DNA from: Mageeibacillus sp. UBA3708
Lineage (GTDB): Bacteria > Bacillota > Clostridia > Saccharofermentanales > Saccharofermentanaceae
Reading direction: 5' to 3'
NCBI GenBank assembly: GCA_002371375.1
Contig: DFIB01000110.1
Coordinates: forward strand, 1-21,735
Length of the DNA stretch: 21,735 bases
Shown piece by piece: positions 14,831 to 21,735 of this stretch; position 1 is the first letter of the stretch, and every line of letters starts with the position of its first letter. Under the pieces are notes generated by a model, which saw nothing but the letters and a program-made list of their open reading frames with translations, ran no database searches and was not told the DNA's origin. Position numbers and translations under genes: made by a program.

Positions 14831-17223
14831 TTAATATGCCTCTTTATCGTATAGATCCTGGATCCGTAATCCTGATAATAGCGAACATTATCATTCATTC
14901 CTACAGCCGCAAATGCCGAGCGGAGATGGACCCCGGCTTCCATTATAGCATTCCCGTACATAGTGTGACTTTCTTTCTCGCCGGTTATGAAGATGTGCCT
15001 TGCAAGTATATTGTGAAGGTGTTTCCCCTCTTTGATGTGTATGGGTGAACCTGTATTCACAAGACTTCCGAAAGCAAGGATATTATGCTTTGTCTCGTAC
15101 CCGCTAATATCGTAAAGGCAATCGGGAATCAGCCCTGCAGGATGTATCACCGCCCCCTGGGAATTCGGGATCACGGTAAGCTGCATGATCATGGATACTG
15201 CCGATAATCTGTCTCGGCTTGCCATGCACCATTCCAGATGCTTGCCTGTGGTAGGCCATATCACGGAAGGATTAGATGACAGTGTGTCTTTATAGGTTAC
15301 TATCCGGTAGAATCTTCCGAACTGCATGACCTGTCTCCATTCCTTGTAGAATGCGATCTGCTTCTTTATCTTCTCGAACCTGTATTTCTCCATGTCACAG
15401 AGGTTGCATTCATACCCCAGAACGCCGAACGATGCCACATTGAACCTGGTCTCGATGAGCGTCTTTCGGAGTGTCTGGTGATTGGGCGAATCCGACAGAT
15501 GGCAGGATATAACAGACGGTGGATACCCGTAACTGTAGGATGTCTGTATCTCCGCCCTTACTGCGGGGTCGGTGTCGTCACTTGCCCATATCTGCGGATA
15601 ATAACAAAGAATTCCCAGATCGAACCTGTTGCCGCCCGCTGCACACCCTTCGAAAAGGATCTTCGGGAACCTCCTCGTCAGCACATTCATCACATGATAA
15701 AGACCCATATAATAACGGTGTATTACCTCGCCCTGCCTGTCAGACGGAACCGCCTGCGAGAACACATCCGTGAATGTCCTGTTCATGTCCCATTTGACGT
15801 ATGCGATATTGCACGATGAGAACAGTTCGCTCATGGAATCTATTATGTATTGCTGCACGTCAACGCGGGTCAGATCGAGTATCATCTGATTGCGTCCTTC
15901 AGAGTGCTTCTTGCCGGGAATCCTTATTGCCCAGTCGGGATGCGCACGGTAGAGATTACTGTTCTCACTTACCATCTCCGGCTCCACCCAGATGCCGAAG
16001 TCCATACCCATTTTATTAATCCTGTCGCAGAGACCCTTGACGCCTTGCGGAAGCTTCTTCATATCCGGATACCAGTCTCCGAGCGACGAAGTGTCGTCAT
16101 TACGCTCCCCAAACCACCCGTCATCCATGACGAAAAGCTCCACGCCCACCATTTTGGCCTTGCGCGCGAGTTTCAGTAATATCCTCTGATCGAACTTGAA
16201 ATAAGCCGCTTCCCACGAGTTCAGCAGTATGGGCCGAAGACGCTCCTTCCACTCACCTCTTACGATGTGAGTGTTAACAAAATCGTGCATATTGCGGCTC
16301 ATTTCTCCGAACCCGTGACGTGAGAAAGTCATCACTTCCTCCGGTGCATCAAAAGATTCTCCCGGCGCCAGCGTCCAGCAAAAGCCCTCCGGGTTGATCC
16401 CTGCCGCAAACCTCACTTTGCCGTACGGACTCATCTCACAGCATTCATAATGATTGCCGCTGTATATCAGATTGAATCCGTACACCCTGCCGTATTCCTC
16501 GTTGACCATCCCCTCCGAGATCATCACGAGAGGATTAGTTCTGGAGGAGGATGTTCCCGTGTATGAGGACACTATATTTCTGCCGGCCTTTACAGGGATG
16601 TCTGACAGGTGCATCTCCCTCGCCCATGCCCCGGTGAAAGTATGCATCGTATAATCACCGTTATCAAAGTCGATGAGCATGCTGAGAAGACGCTCTATCT
16701 TCACGTTCCCGCTTCCCTCATTAATGAGCCTTGCATATCTTGTTATTACATTACACCGGCTGTAGACGCAGTAATACATCTTGAGAGTGAGACTGTTCTC
16801 CTCATCCTTCAGGACAATCTCCAGCACATCGACCTCTTCTTCTGAACCGTATGATCCGGGGAAATCCTCCGGCTCCTTCCTGCCCCGTGAAATACCGTAT
16901 GAATCATACCTGAAATCGCTGGTTGAGCTGCCGTCGGGATTTGTCAGGACAAGCATCGGCTCCCTGATGTCTCCCTTGCCGTAGGAACTCATCTCGAGCC
17001 TGATATTCTCAAGCGAGAAATTCTTATGCCCGTTATCGACGGAGTTGGTATTTCCCTCGGCAAACTCATGCTGTTCCACAAGTCCGTCTGAAGAATCCGC
17101 ATCGATCTTCGAGCCGTAATACAGATGCTCGAGGTGACCTGTGGCGGTCACCTTGAACATATAGGTGGTATTGTCCGTATCCAGTTTGAATAACGGTGTA
17201 TCTTCCGTAATTACCCTGATCAT
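14827..17223 (-). CDS. GH36 alpha-galactosidase
   Basis: A 798-residue glycoside hydrolase of family GH36, which removes terminal alpha-1,6-galactose from melibiose, raffinose-family sugars or galactomannan fragments. It has an N-terminal beta-sandwich (about 1-330), a TIM barrel (about 330-650) and a C-terminal beta domain. Seen: LLNSWEAAYF (333-342), MDDGWFG (366-372), the nucleophile Asp479 in VKWDMNR, FEGCAAGGNRFD (524-535) and the acid/base Asp549 in WASDDTDP. Numbering is within one residue of well-studied bacterial GH36 enzymes. It is slightly longer than the usual 720-750 residues. No signal peptide is present, so it acts in the cytoplasm on sugar brought in by the transporter whose stop codon it overlaps (ATGA). 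Confidence 0.95.
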   Translation of the reverse strand: MIRVITEDTPLFKLDTDNTTYMFKVTATGHLEHLYYGSKIDADSSDGLVEQHEFAEGNTNSVDNGHKNFSLENIRLEMSSYGKGDIREPMLVLTNPDGSSTSDFRYDSYGISRGRKEPEDFPGSYGSEEEVDVLEIVLKDEENSLTLKMYYCVYSRCNVITRYARLINEGSGNVKIERLLSMLIDFDNGDYTMHTFTGAWAREMHLSDIPVKAGRNIVSSYTGTSSSRTNPLVMISEGMVNEEYGRVYGFNLIYSGNHYECCEMSPYGKVRFAAGINPEGFCWTLAPGESFDAPEEVMTFSRHGFGEMSRNMHDFVNTHIVRGEWKERLRPILLNSWEAAYFKFDQRILLKLARKAKMVGVELFVMDDGWFGERNDDTSSLGDWYPDMKKLPQGVKGLCDRINKMGMDFGIWVEPEMVSENSNLYRAHPDWAIRIPGKKHSEGRNQMILDLTRVDVQQYIIDSMSELFSSCNIAYVKWDMNRTFTDVFSQAVPSDRQGEVIHRYYMGLYHVMNVLTRRFPKILFEGCAAGGNRFDLGILCYYPQIWASDDTDPAVRAEIQTSYSYGYPPSVISCHLSDSPNHQTLRKTLIETRFNVASFGVLGYECNLCDMEKYRFEKIKKQIAFYKEWRQVMQFGRFYRIVTYKDTLSSNPSVIWPTTGKHLEWCMASRDRLSAVSMIMQLTVIPNSQGAVIHPAGLIPDCLYDISGYETKHNILAFGSLVNTGSPIHIKEGKHLHNILARHIFITGEKESHTMYGNAIMEAGVHLRSAFAAVGMNDNVRYYQDYGSRIYTIKRHIK

Positions 17224-19082
17224 GACGAGTGCCTCTTATTCAACTCTGCCGTGATCTCCTCCAGCTTCTTATCCGTCAGGATGTATCTTGTTCTGTGGAT
17301 GTACATTCCGACAGCAAGCACGATCACCGGCGTAAGTGTCATTACGAGCCTAAGACCCGTAACAGAGGAGGAGTCGATCGTTGTTCCTTCGCCCGTAACG
17401 AGCGATGTCATCTTGCTGACTGCCATTGCAACTGTCTGGGCACCTGCCGAATCTGCCTGAATGTGGAATATTGACAGACATACGGAAGCCACAAGAGCTG
17501 CAATACCTGATGCAAGCTTGACGACAAAGGTCTGCATCGAGAATATGACGGACTCGTCTCTTCTGTTGTTCTTGAGTTCACCGTAATCAACGGTATTAGC
17601 AAGGAACACGGTTACGATGACGTTTATCAGTCCGACAGCTGCCATGATGAAGAAACCCGGAATGAAGAATACGTATACGCTCCGCACGCCTGCAAGCGCC
17701 ATTCCGAGAAGTATCAGATAACCTGCCACTGCCGAATAGCAGCTGTAGTAGAACAGCTTCATGATCTTGAGGAACTTCCTGAGAAGCGGGAAGAATACCA
17801 TCATGGCGATTATCTGTATGCCTCCGATAAACATATTGAACAGAGTATAATTCCCCTGCCAGTTCGAACCGCCGAGGTCGTACTTGAAAAAGTAGATCAG
17901 AAGATTGGACGTTATGTAGACCGCAACATTAACGAGCACTATAGTCTCCACTATTGCCATCGCCTGATCGTTCTGGATAAGCGCCTTGAACATCTGCCCG
18001 ACTGACGCTGTCTGCATCTCGACAGACGACTTCTCCTTGATCACAACGCAAGTGATGACAGTAAAGATGATGAACAGTGCTGCGATTATGATCGTGAAAT
18101 ACTTGAAGCCGACTCGCTCCACTTCGAGGGTGGAATTCATCGTTACGGTTCCCTCAAGGACCTGGGCTGCCCCCATCATGAGATAATCCTCAGAGTTCAT
18201 ATAGAAGACTATAACTGACTCCTTGCCGTCCCTGCTGTCGATCACAAATGATACGTTCCCGTCCTCTCTGGTAATGCCGAATACCGAGTAGCTAATCTTC
18301 GCATTGGAGGAATTGACATTGATGATGCCTTCACGGACCTCTCCGCTCTCCGTATCTTCCACATCCACACCTTCGAAAACCTTATCCGTTCCGGTGATGT
18401 TGACTGTAAGGGCAGTTCTCTCTGTATTGAATTCCCATACGTTTGATGTAGGATTGCCTTCATCATCAAGTTCTACCACATAAGCCTTGATACCGTTATC
18501 CTTTGTGTTGTACGAGACGGTGGTTGTATTCGTCGCCTTGCCTGCAAGTGCATTGCCGAGGAATGATACTGCCATGACAGTAATTATCGTGACAATTGCC
18601 GAGCCGACACCTGCACATGACCTCGCCAGTGCGGAGAGATTCTCACGTTCTTTGCCTGATTCGGTAAATGCAGGAACCATCGACCAGTAAGGAATATCCA
18701 TCATGGTATATGTGATACCCCAGAGAATATATGTAACTGCCGCATATGCAACAAGTCCCTTGCCGTCGAGTGACGGAGGTGCCGAGAACATAACGACAAG
18801 GATTACGGCATTCGTGACAGTACCGATAAGCAGCCATGGGCGGAATTTGCCCCATCTTGTCTTGGTCTTTGCCACTATGACGCCCATGATCGGATCGTTG
18901 AAGGCATCAAAAACACGTGCGACAAGAAGTATGATACCCATTGCGATGGCGGACACACCCATAATGTCCTGGAAATAATACAGGACGTATGAAGCAGACA
19001 GCATATACACCATGTCCTTACCCACGGCTCCTATGCCATATGCAAATTTCTCTAAACCCGATAAACGCTTACGTTCTCCCAT
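17220..19082 (-). CDS. GPH-family sugar/cation symporter with extracellular insertion
   Basis: A 620-residue transporter of the glycoside-pentoside-hexuronide:cation symporter family (major facilitator superfamily, MelB-like). Conserved family signatures are the FDAFNDPIMG region (58-67) and RWGKFRPWLLIG (76-87) between helices 2 and 3. About twelve membrane helices are visible. Usual members have 450-500 residues; the excess is a polar, beta-rich insertion of about 145 residues (182-326) between helices 5 and 6, predicted to face outside. The start lies 1 bp after the glycosyltransferase stop, with AAGGGGGA upstream, and the end overlaps the alpha-galactosidase gene. A likely substrate is melibiose or another alpha-galactoside, by context. 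Confidence 0.92.
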   Translation of the reverse strand: MGERKRLSGLEKFAYGIGAVGKDMVYMLSASYVLYYFQDIMGVSAIAMGIILLVARVFDAFNDPIMGVIVAKTKTRWGKFRPWLLIGTVTNAVILVVMFSAPPSLDGKGLVAYAAVTYILWGITYTMMDIPYWSMVPAFTESGKERENLSALARSCAGVGSAIVTIITVMAVSFLGNALAGKATNTTTVSYNTKDNGIKAYVVELDDEGNPTSNVWEFNTERTALTVNITGTDKVFEGVDVEDTESGEVREGIINVNSSNAKISYSVFGITREDGNVSFVIDSRDGKESVIVFYMNSEDYLMMGAAQVLEGTVTMNSTLEVERVGFKYFTIIIAALFIIFTVITCVVIKEKSSVEMQTASVGQMFKALIQNDQAMAIVETIVLVNVAVYITSNLLIYFFKYDLGGSNWQGNYTLFNMFIGGIQIIAMMVFFPLLRKFLKIMKLFYYSCYSAVAGYLILLGMALAGVRSVYVFFIPGFFIMAAVGLINVIVTVFLANTVDYGELKNNRRDESVIFSMQTFVVKLASGIAALVASVCLSIFHIQADSAGAQTVAMAVSKMTSLVTGEGTTIDSSSVTGLRLVMTLTPVIVLAVGMYIHRTRYILTDKKLEEITAELNKRHSS

Positions 19083-19083
19083 G

Positions 19084-20577
19084 TCAACTGTCCCCCTTCT
19101 CCTTAAGTGTCATTGCAAGTTCAACCACTTTATATGCACCGTCGTAGAGACCTGCTTTCTTGTTGTTAATTATGTTCCGGCACATATCTGTGAGAGGCGC
19201 ATCCTCATCCCTGAACAGCCTTATCATCTGAAGTGTATGAGGTATATCCTCACATTCCAGAGTGCCGTCTCCGATCTCCGCCGAGTGGATCGCACCCCAC
19301 CTCTCGTGACCTCCTATCCTCCTGATGAATATCTTCGGAACCGGGTAGAAGCTGAGTTCTGACGGCTTTGTAACCAGCACATCACAACTTCTCATGAGCA
19401 GATTAGTGCAATACACCGCCTCGAAAATATTGCTGTGACAGAACAGCTGTATCCCTCTTACATCCGTCCCGGGATCAGCCGCCTTTGCAGCAAAATCCAC
19501 CGTATCCTCCCAGTTGTCGAAATGGGTATTCGTGACCTCTTCCATACCGGGACAAAGCGCCAGAAGATCCTCGTAGACGTTCTTATAATCGCCGATGTTC
19601 ACATACAATACGGCCCTGTGTGCCTTTATGTCGGGAAGGAGCTCTCTTATGATCGCCGCAAACACCTCTTTCTGTGCGCCCGCACCGCCTATAGTCAGCA
19701 GAAAACGGACAGGCTTCCCGTCCCTTTTGCGGGCTATTCTGGCATTGCAGTCAACTTCTATATTGTTCACCAGTTCATGATCCACATAGTGCCCCGTATA
19801 AACGAGCGAACCGGGAGTCATCGGATTATTCACCTTCTTCTTGGACATGCCGTTACAGATCCTGTACCCCTGATATGCGTTCTGAGTCTGAACCGTATGC
19901 ACTGACCCCTCGGCGAAATGAAGCGCCATCGGCCAGTTGTCGGGAATAGCGTTGACAACATACCTCATTCCCGCGTGGATCGCCGCCTGTGCAGGCCACA
20001 CATGCGTCCCGACCACGGGAATTTCCTTGGGCACATTCCTGTACACGGGAGCCATCAGTTCTGCATTTTTCTGATCTGATGAGTTGAAAGACAGCTGTCT
20101 GAACCCCTCGTAATTCAGCGGCTCCCAGTACAGTTTATTGAACAGCCCGATCTTGGTCGACAGCCTTGATCCCATCGAATAGAGATCGTTCTGCGACGAT
20201 ATCACCTTAGTGCATGTCGTATGCGGATAACTGTTCAGATCCATCCAGTACGGAACATACCCGAGAGCTTTGGCACATGACGCGATGGCCATCGATATTC
20301 TGTAATGACCGAACCCCATGCGTATATTGCCGACGATAATGCCTTTTTGTGTGTCGAATCCGCCCTCGCCGCCTGCAGGCCTGCCGTCTTCCGACAGATA
20401 CACGTTATAAACGCCGAGACTGTCTCCGATAACCGGATTCTTCTCAGTCCACGCTTTATAATCGGCGTTGCTGTCATCGCCGAACTTCTTAATGAATTTC
20501 TTCTTGGAACGGGCCGCTTTTTTTATAGTTGAATCAGTCATCTTATTACCGAAGATGACACTGCTCTTATCGGTCAT
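19084..20577 (-). CDS. GT-B-fold glycosyltransferase-like protein (MurG/MGDG-synthase-like)
   Basis: A 497-residue soluble protein with no signal peptide. Two Rossmann-type halves are suggested: an N-terminal half with GNIRMGFGHYRISMAIA (83-99), like the glycine-rich acceptor-side motif of MurG and monogalactosyldiacylglycerol synthases, and a C-terminal half with LLTIGGAGAQKE (293-304) and DVLVTKPSELSFYP (399-412), like their nucleotide-sugar-binding loops. The basic N terminus (KKAARSKKKFIKKF, 19-32) could bind the membrane surface. The exact reaction is unknown; transfer of a hexose to a lipid or surface acceptor is a guess. The ATG at 20577 has AAGGAG 8 nt upstream, beginning right at the tetR stop. 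It lies 1 bp before the transporter gene, so it belongs to the sugar operon. Confidence 0.6.
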   Translation of the reverse strand: MTDKSSVIFGNKMTDSTIKKAARSKKKFIKKFGDDSNADYKAWTEKNPVIGDSLGVYNVYLSEDGRPAGGEGGFDTQKGIIVGNIRMGFGHYRISMAIASCAKALGYVPYWMDLNSYPHTTCTKVISSQNDLYSMGSRLSTKIGLFNKLYWEPLNYEGFRQLSFNSSDQKNAELMAPVYRNVPKEIPVVGTHVWPAQAAIHAGMRYVVNAIPDNWPMALHFAEGSVHTVQTQNAYQGYRICNGMSKKKVNNPMTPGSLVYTGHYVDHELVNNIEVDCNARIARKRDGKPVRFLLTIGGAGAQKEVFAAIIRELLPDIKAHRAVLYVNIGDYKNVYEDLLALCPGMEEVTNTHFDNWEDTVDFAAKAADPGTDVRGIQLFCHSNIFEAVYCTNLLMRSCDVLVTKPSELSFYPVPKIFIRRIGGHERWGAIHSAEIGDGTLECEDIPHTLQMIRLFRDEDAPLTDMCRNIINNKKAGLYDGAYKVVELAMTLKEKGDS

Positions 20578-20589
20578 ATATGCGTCTCC

Positions 20590-21168
20590 TTATACTTTGA
20601 TTCCGTCGAGTAAGATATCTACAACAAGATCAAGGCCTTCTCTGTAGGTAAGACCCTGCTTCTTAAGGATGTCACTTGCAAAGAATGACGACAGTGATGT
20701 CTCCATCATCATCTTGAACACATAAAGATTGGCGTCACTCTTGATCACACCCTTCTCCTGGCCTTCCTTCAAGAGTTCCATCGTAGGGTCCCACCCTGAA
20801 TCAAGACGCAGCTTGACCTTATCAAAAACCACCGGATACTTGTCCCTGAGCAGGAACAGTTCCGTGAAATTAATCTGTTCAAAGGCATCAGGCATCGCTG
20901 TCAGATGAGCTTTTATCTTATCTGACAGCGACTCCTGACAATTCTCAATAGTTGCCCCTTTGGAGATTGCTATATTATCGAAAATATAATCCACCATATC
21001 GAGCATCAGCTCATCCTTGCTCCTGTAGACTGTGTAGATAGTCTTCTTGCTGATACGCATATATGAAGCAATATCATCCATGGTGAACCGCATTCCGTGA
21101 GTATTAAAGACTTCTATGGTCGAAAGGAGAATCTTTAGTCTCAATTCCTCATTTAATCCGGTTCCCAT
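20590..21168 (-). CDS. TetR/AcrR-family transcription regulator
   Basis: A 192-residue one-component regulator. The N-terminal helix-turn-helix is clear: EVFNTHGMRFTMDDIASYMRISKKTIYTVYRSKDEL (about 19-54, with the recognition helix near SKKTIYTVY). The remaining part is an alpha-helical ligand and dimerisation domain. The ATG at 21168 is preferred over one at 21183 because GAGG lies 9 nt before it and the upstream ATG has no ribosome binding site. It is the first gene of the operon and probably controls its own promoter through the 28-bp inverted repeats at 21221 and 21284. TetR control is less common than LacI or AraC control for alpha-galactoside operons. The ligand is unknown. Confidence 0.92.
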   Translation of the reverse strand: MGTGLNEELRLKILLSTIEVFNTHGMRFTMDDIASYMRISKKTIYTVYRSKDELMLDMVDYIFDNIAISKGATIENCQESLSDKIKAHLTAMPDAFEQINFTELFLLRDKYPVVFDKVKLRLDSGWDPTMELLKEGQEKGVIKSDANLYVFKMMMETSLSSFFASDILKKQGLTYREGLDLVVDILLDGIKV

Positions 21169-21220
21169 GGTGATATGCCTCATTAGGTGGGTTTGGGTTG
21201 GTTGGCTAATTCAGGTTCTC

Positions 21221-21248
21221 GGAAACTCAAATTGTTGTTTGCGTTTCC
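21221..21248. promoter_or_regulatory. Inverted repeat O2 (probable TetR operator)
   Basis: GGAAAC-N16-GTTTCC, 28 bp in total, located directly after the predicted transcription start. It has the same arms and total length as the repeat at 21284-21311, whose start is 63 bp away. Binding here would block transcription. The assignment to the adjacent TetR is inference. Confidence 0.6.
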
Positions 21249-21249
21249 A
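21236..21249 (-). promoter_or_regulatory. cre-like catabolite repression site
   Basis: On the minus strand the 14-mer TGGAAACGCAAACA matches the Bacillota cre pattern TGWAANCGNTNWCA at 8 of 10 defined positions. It overlaps operator O2 and the transcription start region, a place where CcpA would repress. The overlap with O2 could also explain the match by chance. Confidence 0.35.
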
Positions 21250-21256
21250 TGACTAT

Positions 21257-21265
21257 ATAATAGCA
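21257..21265 (-). promoter_or_regulatory. Promoter of the TetR-GH36 operon (extended -10)
   Basis: On the minus strand TGC-TATTAT is an extended -10 element (21265-21257). No good -35 is found at 17 bp, which is usual for extended -10 promoters. It lies between the two 28-bp inverted repeats. A plus-strand TATAAT overlaps it at 21256-21261, with a weak TTGTTG 18 bp upstream, so divergent transcription is possible. Confidence 0.5.
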
Positions 21266-21283
21266 TCTCCGGATGTTTTGTGT

Positions 21284-21311
21284 GGAAACTGATTGTACAA
21301 AAATAGTTTCC
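21284..21311. promoter_or_regulatory. Inverted repeat O1 (probable TetR operator)
   Basis: GGAAACT-N14-AGTTTCC, a perfect 7-bp inverted repeat over 28 bp, placed upstream of the extended -10 where the -35 region would be. The distance to O2 is 63 bp, about six helical turns, so both sites lie on the same face of the DNA and could support looping. Confidence 0.6.
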
Positions 21312-21334
21312 GGGTGTTGTGCAAACTAAACAAT

Positions 21335-21564
21335 AAGCTCAAAGCCGCTGTCCCGGAATGATTCTGTGAATAATGTAATCTGCAGGCTTGATGATCGGTG
21401 GCTAGAACGACAGATGACAGCAGGGCTGAGGATGATGTTTCCGCAAGAATTTAAGATCTTTCCGCAGAAATTGCGGAAAGATTGCTGATTATTGCGGAAT
21501 CCGCAGAAATTGATCTCTTCTTCCGCAGTTTATGCGGAAGGATTGCCGTTTTTCTGCGGAAACG
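21335..21564. repeat. Intergenic structured repeat-like element, copy 2
   Basis: This has the same ordered blocks as the element at 12207-12457: 21335-21355, 21397-21414, 21436-21461 and the CGGAAACG block at 21551-21564. The middle differs: it is filled with hairpins built from TTCCGCA and its complement, including an 11-bp stem ATCTTTCCGCA/TGCGGAAAGAT with a 5-nt loop (21456-21482) and CTTCCGCA-GTTTA-TGCGGAAG (21520-21540). As with copy 1, it sits just upstream of a minus-strand operon promoter. No open reading frame covers it. Confidence 0.6.
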
Positions 21565-21735
21565 CTGATCTCGCCGTTGCGGTCAGACTGATGTGTCTTC
21601 GGTCAGCATCGGTTATCTATGTCTAACATAAATCCTGTTTTACCCTGCCGGCGTGGTTCCGGAAACTTCCCCATTCTGCTTAACAAAAGTGTTCGTTTTT
21701 ATAAAAAATGGGTTCTTCACGTTTTCCTTGGGATT
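21565..21735. other. Non-coding tail of the window
   Basis: No gene is seen from 21565 to the window edge. Present are a possible CCCATT/AATGGG stem (21670-21675 with 21707-21712) enclosing AACA-AAAG-TGTT, and a 25-bp block at 21711-21735 matching 20 of 25 bases of 12297-12321, the segment following the third shared block of repeat copy 1. The element may therefore continue beyond the edge. Confidence 0.4.

Noticed and set aside
21335..21414. Cobalamin riboswitch suggested by GCCGCTGTCCCG
   Set aside because: The match to the GCCACTG-type core is partial, the other conserved boxes are missing, and no cobalamin gene is downstream.
21438..21561. CRISPR array
   Set aside because: The repeated unit is only 7 bp, alternates in orientation and has irregular spacing. 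There are no cas genes.

Overview
The window looks like a chromosomal segment of a Gram-positive, low-to-medium G+C anaerobe, most likely Bacillota, class Clostridia (Lachnospirales or Oscillospirales type). The reasons are a Clostridia-like RpoB, GatCAB in place of a GlnRS/AsnRS-only system, a CarD-type regulator, a lipoprotein signal with lipobox, strong AGGAG ribosome binding sites, near-consensus sigma-A promoters, and a GPH transporter with a GH36 alpha-galactosidase as in gut or rumen saccharolytic species. Genus cannot be fixed from the sequence alone. Nearly every gene lies on the minus strand; the only plus-strand gene I accept is a small XRE regulator.

Read in the direction of transcription (right to left), four blocks are visible. 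(1) About 21.73-13.74 kb: a non-coding stretch with a repeat-like element and paired operators, then a tightly packed operon: TetR regulator, GT-B-fold glycosyltransferase-like protein, GPH sugar/cation symporter with an unusual extracellular insertion, GH36 alpha-galactosidase, GNAT acetyltransferase and Nudix hydrolase. Most junctions overlap or abut (TGA-C-ATG, ATGA, GTGA). It looks like a galactoside uptake and hydrolysis operon with an added glycosyltransferase. (2) About 13.74-12.5 kb: the XRE regulator, converging on the Nudix gene with 2 bp between stop codons, and a monocistronic carD-like gene with its own terminator.

(3) About 12.58-4.33 kb: an intergenic region with a second copy of the repeat-like element, then an operon from a clear promoter: glf, an extracytoplasmic foldase-like lipoprotein, gatC, gatA, gatB, a CNNM/CorC membrane protein and a HAD phosphatase. 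It mixes tRNA-dependent amidation with cell-envelope functions. A second foldase-like membrane protein follows from its own promoter and ends at a strong hairpin terminator. (4) 2.69-0 kb: rpoB, running off the left edge, transcribed from a perfect TTGACA-17-TATAAT promoter through a structured leader of about 138 nt, without the usual rplJ-rplL genes directly upstream.

The points most worth follow-up are the two-copy structured intergenic element (12.2-12.46 kb and 21.33-21.56 kb), two natural substitutions in the RpoB rifampicin pocket (Gln513 to Ala and Met515 to Gly, E. coli numbering), the paired 28-bp inverted repeats exactly 63 bp apart at the TetR promoter, and the extracellular domain of about 145 residues inside the GPH transporter. 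No tRNA, rRNA, CRISPR array, transposase or phage gene was seen.
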